Shown piece by piece: positions 25,321 through 37,025 of a stretch of 64,000 nucleotides of DNA. How positions within the stretch are numbered: position 1 is the stretch's first letter; each line of letters begins with the position of its first letter. Source of the DNA: Bacteroidales bacterium (GTDB lineage: Bacteria; Bacteroidota; Bacteroidia; Bacteroidales; UBA3824); assembly GCA_017412115.1 (NCBI GenBank), contig JAFPYR010000069.1, positions 1 to 64,000 on the forward strand, read 5' to 3'. Position numbers and translations under genes: made by a program. The notes below the pieces were generated by a model, which did not search any database, had not been told where the DNA came from, and saw nothing but the letters and a program-made list of their open reading frames with translations.

Positions 25321-27864
25321 TTAAAATCTGTAAACAATGTTAAACATACCGTTGATACCCCAAGCGTAATATTTTTTCGGATTTGCTGAAAATTTATACA
25401 CTTTGTCAGTAACCGCATCGGTAGAAGTATTGTAAGAATAATCGGTACGGCTCTGTTCGTAACCTCCCGTGCAAATATTACAATTGTTTAAAATATTAGT
25501 TAACATCAAACCGGCATAAAGACTGCCTTTTTTGAGTCTGAAATTTTTTCCGATTGAACAATCAAGCATAAAACCGCCTTTACCTTCGGTTTGAGCAGGA
25601 GCTTCGGCTAATTCCTGTTTTTTCAAAGTTGCAGCATATCTGCTAACAGGTGAAAACGAGAGATAAATTCTATCAAAATAATTTCCAGTTAATTCCAAAT
25701 ACCAACCTTTAAGATTGTAAGTAAAGCCCAAAGAGGCAAGTGTTAAAGGCGTTCCGTCCTCCCTCATGCCTTTTGAGAGAACAACGTCGTTTTTGTAAGC
25801 GGCTGAATTAGAAAGCATATAACTTGCATTGCAATCCGAGGTATATTTTGCCTCAGAAACTGCGCCCAAAGCCAAAAGTTCGAGTTTAGAGGTTAGTTTC
25901 AGCGAAACACCGAATTCAACGCCGTAATATTCTTTTTCGATGCCGGTCATTGAAACGTATGTAAACGAGTGATCGTCATCGCTGTAAAAACAAGTCCATT
26001 TCGTAGCATCGGTAATTTTGTTGTAATAACCTGTTAAAGTCGCCTTCACCATAGAGCCGGAATAAGCATAACTCAACTGTCCTGAAAGGATTTTTTCACA
26101 ATCCAAACCTACGACAAAATTATTGTTGATTTCAGGAGCGGAAAAAGCCGAACCCGCATCAGGAGCATCAGCCTGATAACCAAAACCTAAATCAATAGCA
26201 TGACCCATGCCTAAATTAAGTGTAGAACCGATTTTGCCGCCACCGTCCAAGAAATAAGCTTTTTTGGAGGGTCCGTAAGAATTGTTAGGCGCAAAACCGT
26301 TTTGCATTTTTCCCTCTCTGAACATATCCGTATAACCGATTTTGCCGCTAACGTATGCGTGCAACCCTCCCGCATCCAAAGAGTAAGAAGACCATAAATC
26401 GGCTTTATCAACGAAAATATTATAATCATAACCGAAAACATCGCCCTCTTGCAAAAGTTTATCAGGGTGCAACATATCGTATTGCACTCTGTAATCGCCT
26501 GAATCGTATGAACCTACGGCGTAAGAGTTAGTATTATGAAGGTATTTTGCCCCTAACATATCGTAAACGGTCTGATAATGATTAACTTTGTTTCTTGAGG
26601 CGGAAATACCTAAATTTAATCTCGAATTTGCTCCCAAGTTATAACGCAAAGCACTTGACAAACCTGCAGAAATTCTCTCAGTATGGATTTGCGGCATATA
26701 ATACAAGGCTTCACCGCCGTTTTTAGAAGCTGAAACGTTAGCAAAATAAAGTTTGTCAAAATTAATATAACGGCTATTAACCGAAGACGTCCAATAATCA
26801 TAAACGTAATTCCAATTTTGCAAATCGACGTCTCTGCGGTTTTCGGTATTGTTAGCGTCATAAACGTCATAAAAAGAAGACGGGAGGTTTTTGTAATAAT
26901 CGGGGGCGGGATTTGTTGAATTGTTGTAGGCTAATTTCGTGTTGGAATACATTGAATAAACCAAAAGTGCCGAAGTGGTGATTTTAAGATTATCATTAGC
27001 CGCAAAATCCCATGTTAAAACGGTTGTAGGCGCAAAATCTCTCACAACACGGGAATTTCTTACCTCTCCGTTATAATATCCCAAATACGGATTATAACTG
27101 TTGGAGCCCGCCAAGAAATACGCCTCATCGGTTGAAGCTCCTCTTGAACCCCTCATCGTAGGATTAGCAAAGGTGGAAAGTGATAACGTATGGGAAGAAT
27201 TGATGATTTTTTCAGCACCGAAATAATAAGACAAGGAATTATAAAAAGCACCTTCAACGTTTCTGAAACCGTTAATTGAGGCATATCGTGCCGTTATGTT
27301 TCCGGCAAAGGACCAGCCCGAAGGATTAACGCCCGAACCGTAAGAATACATCAGTCTTCCTGTATATGTTCTGTTAGCCAATGAAAGCGTAAGTTTGTTT
27401 CCCTGAGGCACTTGCGAGGCTCTGAAATCATAATTGACACTACCGGCAATTCCCGGCATACAATAAACGTTTTCCTCAAACGGTAAGGCATTGTCGGAAT
27501 TTCTGGAAATATTGTTAAGACCGCCTATTTGAGAAAACCTGAAATATCCGCGCTCTGGGTCATTGACAAGTACACCGTTGATATAAACTTCATTGTACTT
27601 GTTGTCGTATGCCCTGAACCGATAACCGGAGGCACCTAATTTCATTGAGACATTCGCCGTGAAAACGTTTGAGGCAGAACTCAAAACGGTAGAAGTCTTA
27701 CCGTCGTTGTCGTCTTCACCGAGCTGCGATTCGGTAAAAGTAAACGACGATTCGTCCAAAGATGGATTAGAATCGTCATTTTTTATAAGAGTGTCAGCCT
27801 CTTGCGCTTTCAACAAAGGTGTGGCGCAAAGAGCAGCCGACAATATTAATACTTTTTTGTACAT
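25321..27864 (-). CDS. TonB-dependent outer-membrane receptor
   Basis: 847 residues. The signal peptide ends LKAQ. A plug-like region contains the FTANVSMKLGASGYRFRAYDNKYNEVYINGVLVNDPERGYFRF stretch, and a long barrel with many outward strands follows, ending in an aromatic residue (FNIVYRF). Unlike SusC proteins there is no carboxypeptidase-like N-terminal domain and no SusD gene beside it. It is the first gene of an operon with two surface lipoproteins and a secreted nuclease, so the probable import substrate is a nucleic-acid fragment. Confidence 0.87.
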   Translation of the reverse strand: MYKKVLILSAALCATPLLKAQEADTLIKNDDSNPSLDESSFTFTESQLGEDDNDGKTSTVLSSASNVFTANVSMKLGASGYRFRAYDNKYNEVYINGVLVNDPERGYFRFSQIGGLNNISRNSDNALPFEENVYCMPGIAGSVNYDFRASQVPQGNKLTLSLANRTYTGRLMYSYGSGVNPSGWSFAGNITARYASINGFRNVEGAFYNSLSYYFGAEKIINSSHTLSLSTFANPTMRGSRGASTDEAYFLAGSNSYNPYLGYYNGEVRNSRVVRDFAPTTVLTWDFAANDNLKITTSALLVYSMYSNTKLAYNNSTNPAPDYYKNLPSSFYDVYDANNTENRRDVDLQNWNYVYDYWTSSVNSRYINFDKLYFANVSASKNGGEALYYMPQIHTERISAGLSSALRYNLGANSRLNLGISASRNKVNHYQTVYDMLGAKYLHNTNSYAVGSYDSGDYRVQYDMLHPDKLLQEGDVFGYDYNIFVDKADLWSSYSLDAGGLHAYVSGKIGYTDMFREGKMQNGFAPNNSYGPSKKAYFLDGGGKIGSTLNLGMGHAIDLGFGYQADAPDAGSAFSAPEINNNFVVGLDCEKILSGQLSYAYSGSMVKATLTGYYNKITDATKWTCFYSDDDHSFTYVSMTGIEKEYYGVEFGVSLKLTSKLELLALGAVSEAKYTSDCNASYMLSNSAAYKNDVVLSKGMREDGTPLTLASLGFTYNLKGWYLELTGNYFDRIYLSFSPVSRYAATLKKQELAEAPAQTEGKGGFMLDCSIGKNFRLKKGSLYAGLMLTNILNNCNICTGGYEQSRTDYSYNTSTDAVTDKVYKFSANPKKYYAWGINGMFNIVYRF

Positions 27865-27902
27865 TATGAAATTTAATAGAGATAAACACTAAATTTTAAG
27901 CG

Positions 27903-27910
27903 CAAAATTA
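27903..27910 (-). promoter_or_regulatory. -7 box of the receptor operon
   Basis: TAATTTTG on the minus strand in the 75-bp gap between the divergent receptor and EEP nuclease genes. No TTG lies at the usual spacing. Confidence 0.45.
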
Positions 27911-27939
27911 AGTTAAACATAAAAAACAATTCTGATAAA

Positions 27940-28992
27940 ATGAAAAAAATATTTTTGTTTGTAATTTTAATTACATTTTTCTGCGGCGGAGTATCCGCCC
28001 AACAAAAAAAATTCAACCTTTATGCGATAGGTTTTTATAATCTGGAAAATCTTTTCGATACTATCCACGATGAAGGCAAAAACGATTATGAATATCTCCC
28101 CGAGGGAACTAACAAGTGGAACGCCGTTAAATACGAAAACAAACTCGACAATATGTCAAAAACCCTTGCCGATATGGGCACTGATATGTTACCGAATGTA
28201 GGTTGCGCTTTGATAGGAGTTTCGGAAGTTGAAAACTCTCACGCCCTTGATGATTTGATTGCACGCAAACCTCTGAAAGACCGCGGCATAAAATACGTTC
28301 ATGTGGAAGGTCCTGACAAACGCGGCGTGGATTGTGCCATGCTTTACAATCCTAACCTTTTTACGGTAGAAAACGTAAAACTTGTTCCGTACGTTTATGA
28401 TTTGGACGAGGACATAAAAAAAGACAAACAAACCAGAGGTTTTTTAACCGTTTCGGGAACGCTTGACAAAGAACACGTAACGGTAATTGTCTGCCACTTA
28501 CCTTCAAGATTTTCTGACAGTTATTACAGAGAATTAGGCGGCAAACAAATCAAAGCCGTAAAAGATTCACTTCAAAAGGAAGATCCTAAAGTTAAAATTT
28601 TAATCATGGGCGATATGAACGACGACCCTTTCAACAAGTCGATGTCAGAGGCTTTGGGCGCAAGACGTGAGATTCAAAAAGTGGAACTTTTCGGACTTTA
28701 CAATCCGTTTTGGAACACGATAAAAGAAGGCACCGGAACGCTAATGTACAAAGGCGCATGGAATCTTTTTGACCAAATCATTATGAGCGAAAATCTTTTG
28801 GACAAAAAGCAAAAAAGAAATTTTGAAAATCTGACGTTTTACAAACACGCAATTTTCCGCCGTGATTATTTGATTCAGCAGGAAGGCAAATACAAAGGCG
28901 CACCAAAACGTACTACAGCCGGTGGTGTTTGGCTCAACGGTTATTCCGACCACTTACCGGTTTTGGTTTATCTGATAAAAGAAAAGAAATAA
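27940..28992 (+). CDS. Secreted endonuclease/exonuclease/phosphatase-family protein
   Basis: 350 residues. The signal peptide ends VSAQ. The EEP fold motifs are present: NLENLFD, the catalytic Glu in GVSEVEN, VIVCHLPSRF, the Asp-Asn pair in IMGDMNDDP, and the terminal SDHLPVLV with catalytic Asp-His. The family includes DNase I, exonuclease III and phosphoesterases, all of which cleave phosphodiesters with Mg2+. It is exported, and it is divergently transcribed from the TonB receptor with its own promoter region in the same 75-bp gap, so the two are probably co-regulated. Confidence 0.87.
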   Translation: MKKIFLFVILITFFCGGVSAQQKKFNLYAIGFYNLENLFDTIHDEGKNDYEYLPEGTNKWNAVKYENKLDNMSKTLADMGTDMLPNVGCALIGVSEVENSHALDDLIARKPLKDRGIKYVHVEGPDKRGVDCAMLYNPNLFTVENVKLVPYVYDLDEDIKKDKQTRGFLTVSGTLDKEHVTVIVCHLPSRFSDSYYRELGGKQIKAVKDSLQKEDPKVKILIMGDMNDDPFNKSMSEALGARREIQKVELFGLYNPFWNTIKEGTGTLMYKGAWNLFDQIIMSENLLDKKQKRNFENLTFYKHAIFRRDYLIQQEGKYKGAPKRTTAGGVWLNGYSDHLPVLVYLIKEKK

Positions 28993-28993
28993 A

Positions 28994-29022
28994 AAAAGGC
29001 GGGAAAAATAACCCGCCTTTTT
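28994..29022. terminator. Bidirectional terminator
   Basis: AAAGGCGGG pairs with CCCGCCTTT around an 8-base loop; A and T runs on both sides serve the EEP nuclease gene (+) and the esterase gene (-). Confidence 0.85.
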
Positions 29023-29044
29023 CTTTCAATTATTGTTTCAATTA

Positions 29045-30985
<1,941 letters not shown>

Positions 30986-31004
30986 TTAAGTAAAAAATCT
31001 GCAA

Positions 31005-31012
31005 CAAAATTA
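31005..31012 (-). promoter_or_regulatory. -7 box of the esterase gene
   Basis: TAATTTTG on the minus strand, 28 bp before the ATG; no TTG at the expected distance. A short palindrome AGCAAAAATTTGCT lies upstream at 31046-31059 and may be a regulator site. Confidence 0.45.
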
Positions 31013-31140
31013 TTACATTTTCGTTAATTCGAGTTATATCTATGTAGCAAAAATTTGCTTTTTGGTATAAAATACAAAACGCAAAACAAAAAAAATAGCA
31101 AAATAAATATCAGAAAATCAACGAAATACAAACAAAACAA

Positions 31141-31178
31141 AAACGGGCTGTCAGAAAATAGATTCTAACAGCCCGTTT
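31141..31178 (-). terminator. Terminator of pflB
   Basis: A strong stem (31141-31155 with 31163-31178, one bulge) and T runs at both flanks, 30 bp after the pflB stop. Confidence 0.85.
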
Positions 31179-31209
31179 TTTCTTGTTTTTTTATTTGTAT
31201 ACTATTTCT

Positions 31210-33450
31210 TTACAACGTTTTATTAATTGTTCTGCTCAAAACGTCTAATTGTTGTTCTCTTGTGAGTTTTACAAAGTTGACAGCGTAACCCGAAACGCGG
31301 ATTGTAAGTTGCGGATATTTTTCGGGATGTTCCATTGCATCGACTAAAAGTTCACGGTCAAAAACATTGACATTCAAATGATGACCTCCGTCCGGCGTGA
31401 AATATCCGTCCATGAGATTAACAAGGTTTGAAATCTTTGTGTTGTCATCTTTGCCTAACGTACCCGGCGAAATCGCAAAAGTATACGAAATTCCGTCGTG
31501 AGAATGTTGGAACGGAAGTTTTGCAACCGAAGACAAAGCAGCAACAGCACCTTTAACATCACGACCGTTCATAGGATTTGCACCCGGAGCAAACGGAACG
31601 CCTTTTGCTCTGCCGTCAGGAGTTGCGCCGGTGTTTTTACCGTAAACAACGTTTGAAGTAATTGTCAAAAGCGACTGCGTAGGCGTTGCATGACGGTATG
31701 TTTCATGCTGACGAAGATACTCCATAAATTTCTCGGTAATCATAAGAGCGAGTTTGTCGGTTTCTTCGTTGTTGTTGCCGAAAGCCTCTGGAGCGTTGCC
31801 CTCTTGTTTGAAGTCAACAGCAAGACCTTTTTCGTCTCTTATAACACGAACTTTTCCATATTTAATTGCTGCTAATGAATCCGTTACGATGCTAAGACCT
31901 GCAATACCTGTTGCTCTTGTGCGGTAAACATCACCGTCGATAAGCGACATTTGATAAGCCTCATAATCGTATTTGTCGTGCATGTAGTGAATGATTTTCA
32001 GAGCGTTAACGTATGTTTTAGCAAGCCAACGCATCATGTTTTCAAACTTGTACATCACGGTATCGTAATCCAAATAATCGCTTGTTATCGGTGCGAAATC
32101 AGGGCCGATTTGTTCACCTGTCATCTCGTCTTTACCGCCGTTGATAGCGTAGAGAAGACATTTTGCGAGGTTGGCTCTTGCGCCGAAAAACTGCATTTGT
32201 TTTCCGATTTTCATCGGGCTAACGCAGCACGCAATGCCATAATCGTCGCCATAATCAGGACGCATAAGGTCGTCGTTTTCGTACTGAATAGCACTCGTTT
32301 TGATTGACATTTTAGCGCAATAACGTTTCCAATTTTCGGGAGCGTTGTTGAACCAAAGCACTGTCAAGTTTGGTTCGGGAGCAGGACCGAGATTCTCCAA
32401 CGTGTGAAGTATTCTGTAACTTGTTTTTGTCACCATACTTCTACCGTCAACACCCTGACCACCAATACTTTCGGTTACCCAAATCGGGTCGCCGGAGAAA
32501 AGGTCGTTGTATTCGGGAGTACGCAAAAATCTTACGATTCTAAGTTTGATAATCATCTGATCTATCAACTCTTGCGCTTCTTCTTCAGTGAGTTTTCCTT
32601 CTTTAATATCTTTTTCGATAAAAATATCCAAAAATGTGCTGACACGTCCGAGCGACATTGCAGCACCGTCTTGGTCTTTTACTGCGCCCAAATATCCGAA
32701 ATAAACGAACTGAACAGCCTCGCGTGCGTTTTGAGCGGGACGTGTTACGTCAAAACCGTAATTCTGACACATAACAACAAAATCCTTCAAAGCGGCAATC
32801 TGTTCGGAAGTTTCTTCGCGGCTCTGAATGCACTCTTCGGTCATTTCCTGAATGTCAAGACGGTTCAAGAAACGTTTTTTCTCTTCAATAAGGTTGTTGA
32901 CACCGTAGAGAGCGATTCTGCGGTAGTCGCCGATGATTCTTCCGCGTCCGTAAGCGTCGGGCAAACCCGTGATAATGTGAGCGTGACGTGCCGCACGAAT
33001 ATCGGGAGTATAAGCCGAGAATACGCCTTCGTTGTGAGTTTTACGATATTTGGTATAAATGGTTTTGGTATCAGGGTCAAGACTATAACCGTATGCTTTT
33101 AAAGCGTTTTCCACCATGCGGATACCGCCTTTTGGGAAAATACCGCGTTTCAAAGGTTTATCGGTTTGAAGTCCGACAATAACTTCGTTTTCCTTGTCAA
33201 TGTAACCTGCTTGATAGGTTGTAAGAGTTTGAGGCAGTTTGGTTTCAGCATCGTAAACGCCTTTTTCGCGTTCGATTTTAAACATTTCGGAAAGTTTTTC
33301 CCAAAGTTTTTTGGTTTTTTCGGTAGGACCGGTTAAAAAACTTTCATCGCCGTAATAAGGCGTGTAATTGTGCTGAATAAAATCTCTGACGTTAATTTCG
33401 CGCTTCCAAATGTAGCCGTCGAAACTGTCAATGCAATTCGTTAATTTCAT
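31210..33450 (-). CDS. pflB: Formate C-acetyltransferase (pyruvate formate-lyase)
   Basis: 746 residues, full length. Converts pyruvate and CoA to acetyl-CoA and formate in anaerobic fermentation through a glycyl radical. The catalytic cysteine pair is C408-C409 ([10 protein letters not shown]), and the glycyl radical residue is G721 in [12 protein letters not shown]. The activating enzyme gene (pflA) is not next to it, which is unusual, and must lie elsewhere. The upstream region carries a dyad shared with the iron/haem operon. It is monocistronic, with its own terminator. Confidence 0.96.
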   Translation of the reverse strand: MKLTNCIDSFDGYIWKREINVRDFIQHNYTPYYGDESFLTGPTEKTKKLWEKLSEMFKIEREKGVYDAETKLPQTLTTYQAGYIDKENEVIVGLQTDKPLKRGIFPKGGIRMVENALKAYGYSLDPDTKTIYTKYRKTHNEGVFSAYTPDIRAARHAHIITGLPDAYGRGRIIGDYRRIALYGVNNLIEEKKRFLNRLDIQEMTEECIQSREETSEQIAALKDFVVMCQNYGFDVTRPAQNAREAVQFVYFGYLGAVKDQDGAAMSLGRVSTFLDIFIEKDIKEGKLTEEEAQELIDQMIIKLRIVRFLRTPEYNDLFSGDPIWVTESIGGQGVDGRSMVTKTSYRILHTLENLGPAPEPNLTVLWFNNAPENWKRYCAKMSIKTSAIQYENDDLMRPDYGDDYGIACCVSPMKIGKQMQFFGARANLAKCLLYAINGGKDEMTGEQIGPDFAPITSDYLDYDTVMYKFENMMRWLAKTYVNALKIIHYMHDKYDYEAYQMSLIDGDVYRTRATGIAGLSIVTDSLAAIKYGKVRVIRDEKGLAVDFKQEGNAPEAFGNNNEETDKLALMITEKFMEYLRQHETYRHATPTQSLLTITSNVVYGKNTGATPDGRAKGVPFAPGANPMNGRDVKGAVAALSSVAKLPFQHSHDGISYTFAISPGTLGKDDNTKISNLVNLMDGYFTPDGGHHLNVNVFDRELLVDAMEHPEKYPQLTIRVSGYAVNFVKLTREQQLDVLSRTINKTL

Positions 33451-33490
33451 AAAAAATCTATGTATATTTTCTAATTATTTTTTTTCGGTG

Positions 33491-33521
33491 CGAAATTACA
33501 ACTTCGGCGCGGCTTATACAA
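33491..33521 (-). promoter_or_regulatory. Promoter of pflB
   Basis: On the minus strand TTG (33521-33519), exactly 20 bp, then TAATTTCG (33498-33491), a one-base deviation from TAnnTTTG. Confidence 0.65.
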
Positions 33522-33539
33522 TACCTAATATGTGGTATT
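33520..33539 (-). promoter_or_regulatory. AATACC-N8-GGTATT dyad before pflB
   Basis: Same half-sites and 8-bp spacer as the dyads at 17063-17082 and 17096-17115. Its centre is 35 bp from the centre of the -7 box, exactly as for the iron/haem operon, and it overlaps the -33 element by two bases. Confidence 0.7.
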
Positions 33540-33609
33540 TTTGTTAAATTAACGCAAAGGAAAAAGAACTCCCGCATTTTTTTCAAAACATAAAAATTTA
33601 GATTTTTTT

Positions 33610-35343
33610 TTATTCTAACACCTCCAATTTCCACCCTCTGAAAACAATAACCGCCGTGTGTAAATCCCATTTGCGGTTGGTACATTTTTCTTGGATTCTG
33701 TGATCAGACAAATACCTTTCTAACTGCGCTTTTGCGTCTGCTTTTAATTTATTAACAACATCGTCAGAGGAGTTTTTGTTGCAGTATTTAAATTCAATCA
33801 TGTAAGCATGATGAATGTATCCTAGCGGTTCGAGATACATATCAGTAAAACCGTGGTCAGCCTCTAACTCTGTGTAAGCCAAGTAATTTGAATTTTTACA
33901 GAAATGCGACAAGAAAAATCCTTTGACGAAAAATTCGCCCTGAGCGTCAAAATCTCTAACCGACGAATTGTCTTTCATAACCGAAGCAATATAAGTTATG
34001 AACGGTTTGCAATCGCCGTTAAAGACAAGTTTTTCCCACAGATAATCCAACTTTGCGGAATCAGTCCGCCATCCGATTGTTTGATTGTAACAATCCGCCA
34101 TATAGCGGCAATATTGTTGACGGACGGTGTCGTTAGGAACAACAAAAATGCGGCGGCCTTCTTCGTCAATGCCGTAACTCAAAAGTCCCATATAATAAAG
34201 TAGACTTTTTAAGTTGCTCGGTTTTGAAAGTTCCGCAATGGCAAATTCGGGATTCAGGTCAAAAAATGTTTTGCCGGTGTTTATGATATTCAAAATTATT
34301 TCAGACTTTTCGCCGAAATCTTTTTCGATTTTCACCATCTTTTCCATTTTGAAAAAGTCGGTTGAAACATTCGAATCTACAAGTTTTTCAGGAATGCGCC
34401 CTTTAGCTGAATATTTGCTGACAAAATACAATACCATGTCCGAATTAAAAACCCTCTCATTTTCCACCATATCCGATGAAAAACAATAGTTATCGTAATG
34501 GGTTTTCATTATCGTAATTAGCTCATCAACAGAATGTTTGAAAACTCCAGTTTCTTCTCGGTAATATTCTAACATCGCTCTGACTTCACTTTCAGAAAAA
34601 CCCATTACTTCATTGAAGTTGCTTTCAATTGAAAGATTTGCCGCAATATTAAAACCGCTTGTAACGTCGCTCAACGTCAAAGGAGATACTCCCGTTATGA
34701 AAACTCTTTCGACTGCGGCATTGTTGTCGGTGGTCATACCTTTTAACACGTTGAAAAACAGACGGAAAAAGCCGTCGCCATGAGTGAGATTTTTGTAAGC
34801 ATCCTCGTCGGTGGAAAACAAAGTATTGGCAAAATTATCGTACTCATCTATCATAATATAGATTTTCTGCGGGGAATTTTGCATCAAAAATTCCAATGTT
34901 GTCAATGCCTCATCACATTTCCCGTTGGACTTTTTTATTTCCTCCTCTGCATTTTCCGGTAGAAATTTTTGATATTGTTTAACAAAGGCTAATATTGTAT
35001 TGTAAGTTTTGAGATTAAACGAAGTTTCAACGCTGCCTTTGCTGCTGTCAATTCCCGAAAAATTGAACTTCAAAATCATATACTGCCCTTGCTTGGGCGT
35101 AGGATTGTTGAAAATATCCAACCCTAAGAAATTCTGCTTGAAATCATCTTTTCTTAAAACGTCGTAATATGCCGCTAACGTATTTAAAAACAGACTTTTA
35201 CCGAACCGTCTGGGACGTAAAAACATAATATATTTGGCAGCGTTTTCAAAATATCTTATGTACGCCGTCTTATCAACATAATACGAATTTTCTTTTCGCA
35301 TCGTAACAAAATCCGTCTCACCGTATGGTATTCGTCTGAGCAT
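33610..35343 (-). CDS. AAA-ATPase-like protein with PD-(D/E)XK nuclease-like C-terminus
   Basis: 577 residues, one of the many Bacteroidetes 'ATP-binding protein' paralogues. Walker A-like RPRRFGKS lies at 43-50; MIDEYDNF (about 170) fits Walker B. The C-terminal region (E then A-Y-M-I-E-F-K-Y) fits a PD-(D/E)XK nuclease core (DUF1703-like). Its cellular role is unknown; related copies are usually scattered singly in genomes, as here. It lies 14 bp after mqnA on the same strand. Confidence 0.83.
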   Translation of the reverse strand: MLRRIPYGETDFVTMRKENSYYVDKTAYIRYFENAAKYIMFLRPRRFGKSLFLNTLAAYYDVLRKDDFKQNFLGLDIFNNPTPKQGQYMILKFNFSGIDSSKGSVETSFNLKTYNTILAFVKQYQKFLPENAEEEIKKSNGKCDEALTTLEFLMQNSPQKIYIMIDEYDNFANTLFSTDEDAYKNLTHGDGFFRLFFNVLKGMTTDNNAAVERVFITGVSPLTLSDVTSGFNIAANLSIESNFNEVMGFSESEVRAMLEYYREETGVFKHSVDELITIMKTHYDNYCFSSDMVENERVFNSDMVLYFVSKYSAKGRIPEKLVDSNVSTDFFKMEKMVKIEKDFGEKSEIILNIINTGKTFFDLNPEFAIAELSKPSNLKSLLYYMGLLSYGIDEEGRRIFVVPNDTVRQQYCRYMADCYNQTIGWRTDSAKLDYLWEKLVFNGDCKPFITYIASVMKDNSSVRDFDAQGEFFVKGFFLSHFCKNSNYLAYTELEADHGFTDMYLEPLGYIHHAYMIEFKYCNKNSSDDVVNKLKADAKAQLERYLSDHRIQEKCTNRKWDLHTAVIVFRGWKLEVLE

Positions 35344-35356
35344 AATTTCTTTTTAT

Positions 35357-36151
35357 TTATTTTTGAGCAAAAAGCTGACGTTTGAGAAGACTTTCTTCAC
35401 GGTTTTCTACACAAAGATATTTTATAAAAGTATTCATACCCTTGGATTTGTTTTCGTTAAGGTAATAACTGATATTTTTGTTATAATACTCCACCGCGTT
35501 AAAATTCTTCACAAAACGCTTTTTATAAGTCTGAATAACATCGCTGATATTATTAACACCGAACTCCAAAGCCTCGTTCAAAGCTACTTTCAACTCCGGT
35601 TTAACGGGTCTGACAGCAAGCCATGCCGCAAAAACAAACGGATACCCCGTAAATTTTATCCATTCTTCAGCCAAATCGTATTGATATTCAAAATTATCAT
35701 ATTCAAAACACCTGTCACCAATAATAAGTCCGGCGGTCGTACCTTTGATTTCTTTTTCGTATCCCGGTTTCGATTGTATAAATTCAGGCGAAATCTTCCA
35801 ATAATTTTTCGCCAAAAGTTTTACAAGCCTGACACTCGTAGCCGATTGATAATCAAGATAAACGTGCGTTATGTGTTCCATAGGAACTCTGCTTGCAAGA
35901 ATCACAGAACGAACCTTTCCTTCGGCTCCTATACAATATTTTGAAACGATATAACTGATTTTCAAGTTCGGAATAATGCCGACGGGTACCAAAGCCACAT
36001 CGCATTTTTTTTCATAAAGCAAATTGGCGCACTCCGAGGGATATTTCAATATAATTTCGCAGTTATTCTTTATGTATTCGGAATGTTCCAAACCATAAAG
36101 AAATGGTAGCGAATTATGATATGAAACCAAAACTATCTTTTGTTTTTCCAT
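35357..36151 (-). CDS. mqnA: Menaquinone biosynthesis protein MqnA (chorismate dehydratase)
   Basis: 264 residues from the ATG at 36151, five bases after the stop of the EI24 gene. Periplasmic-binding-protein-like fold with the MqnA/MqnD features LVSYHNSLPFLYGL, CDVALVPVGIIPNL, VYLDYQSATSVRLVKLL, GLIIGDRCFEY and GYPFVFAAWLAV. MqnA makes 3-enolpyruvylbenzoate from chorismate in the futalosine pathway. The motif order favours MqnA over MqnD. Menaquinone would feed the anaerobic electron chain that the c-type cytochromes here may use. Confidence 0.82.
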   Translation of the reverse strand: MEKQKIVLVSYHNSLPFLYGLEHSEYIKNNCEIILKYPSECANLLYEKKCDVALVPVGIIPNLKISYIVSKYCIGAEGKVRSVILASRVPMEHITHVYLDYQSATSVRLVKLLAKNYWKISPEFIQSKPGYEKEIKGTTAGLIIGDRCFEYDNFEYQYDLAEEWIKFTGYPFVFAAWLAVRPVKPELKVALNEALEFGVNNISDVIQTYKKRFVKNFNAVEYYNKNISYYLNENKSKGMNTFIKYLCVENREESLLKRQLFAQK

Positions 36152-36155
36152 TTTA

Positions 36156-36917
36156 CTAATTTTTTCTCTCAAGTTCTAATTGTGCAATAGTTGCAGCAAC
36201 TGTTGAAACACCGCCCAAAAATGCGGCGAAAAACGTTCCGCAAAACATATACAACGGCAAAGCATAAACCGCACCGTTAGTGATAGCAAGGTATCTGAGA
36301 TTGTATGTCAAGCGGTTACTTTCTTTAGCAGAATAACGCTGTCTTTCGTAAGTGTAATCCATAAATCCGTAACCGAAATAATACGCATTAATTATAAAAA
36401 TCAAAGCTACCGAAACCACACTACCTATTACAGGAATAAAATTCAAAAACAGACATAATATAGTGAGCAACAACTGTTTAATTGAATTTTTAAATGCTAT
36501 TACCAATGCCCTTCCGATGTCAGAAAAGGTTTGCTTTGTATTTGTTTCAAACGTTCTTCCGGTTAAATAAGTGTCGGTTTTTTCGCTCAAAACGGTGTAA
36601 ATCGGCGACATTAAAACGTTTACAATAGTTCCGCCGCCGAAAATAAACAGTATGAAAGAAACTATCGGAAGAACGATTTTAACGGCAACCATAGCCGCCT
36701 GAATCCAACCGTTCATGTTCTCGGTGTTAGTTTCTATTGTTGAACTCAGCCACCCTCCGAGACCGAAGCCCGCAAACATCAAAACGGCAACCAAAACTAT
36801 ATTTAAAATAACGGGCAAAACGAAATATTTACCCATTTTGTTGGCAGAAATCACCTTAAACGCTTGTGAATAAGATGATAACCCGGTGATAATCTGGTCT
36901 TTAGCACTAATCATCAT
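36156..36917 (-). CDS. EI24-domain (CysZ-like) inner-membrane protein
   Basis: 253 residues (or 252 from the second ATG). Four or so hydrophobic segments, among them VILNIVLVAVLMFAGFGLGG, IVLPIVSFILFIFGGGTIV and LLLTILCLFLNFIPVIGSVVSV, and the conserved NAYYFGYGFMDYTYERQRYS loop. The EI24/CysZ family includes sulfate permease CysZ, but the substrate of Bacteroidetes members is unproven. It is followed by mqnA after 4 bp. Confidence 0.82.
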   Translation of the reverse strand: MMISAKDQIITGLSSYSQAFKVISANKMGKYFVLPVILNIVLVAVLMFAGFGLGGWLSSTIETNTENMNGWIQAAMVAVKIVLPIVSFILFIFGGGTIVNVLMSPIYTVLSEKTDTYLTGRTFETNTKQTFSDIGRALVIAFKNSIKQLLLTILCLFLNFIPVIGSVVSVALIFIINAYYFGYGFMDYTYERQRYSAKESNRLTYNLRYLAITNGAVYALPLYMFCGTFFAAFLGGVSTVAATIAQLELERKN

Positions 36918-37025
36918 GTTCCAATTAAATTTTATGCGAAGTTAGAATTTTTTTTTTGATTTCAATAATTTTTTTGTAGAAATTTTATAAATATATTTGC
37001 AGCAATAATTTTAATTTTTATTTCG

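Noticed and set aside
32404-33102. A 232-codon plus-strand frame opposite pflB
   Set aside because: Shadow of a highly conserved gene; no promoter and no family resemblance.
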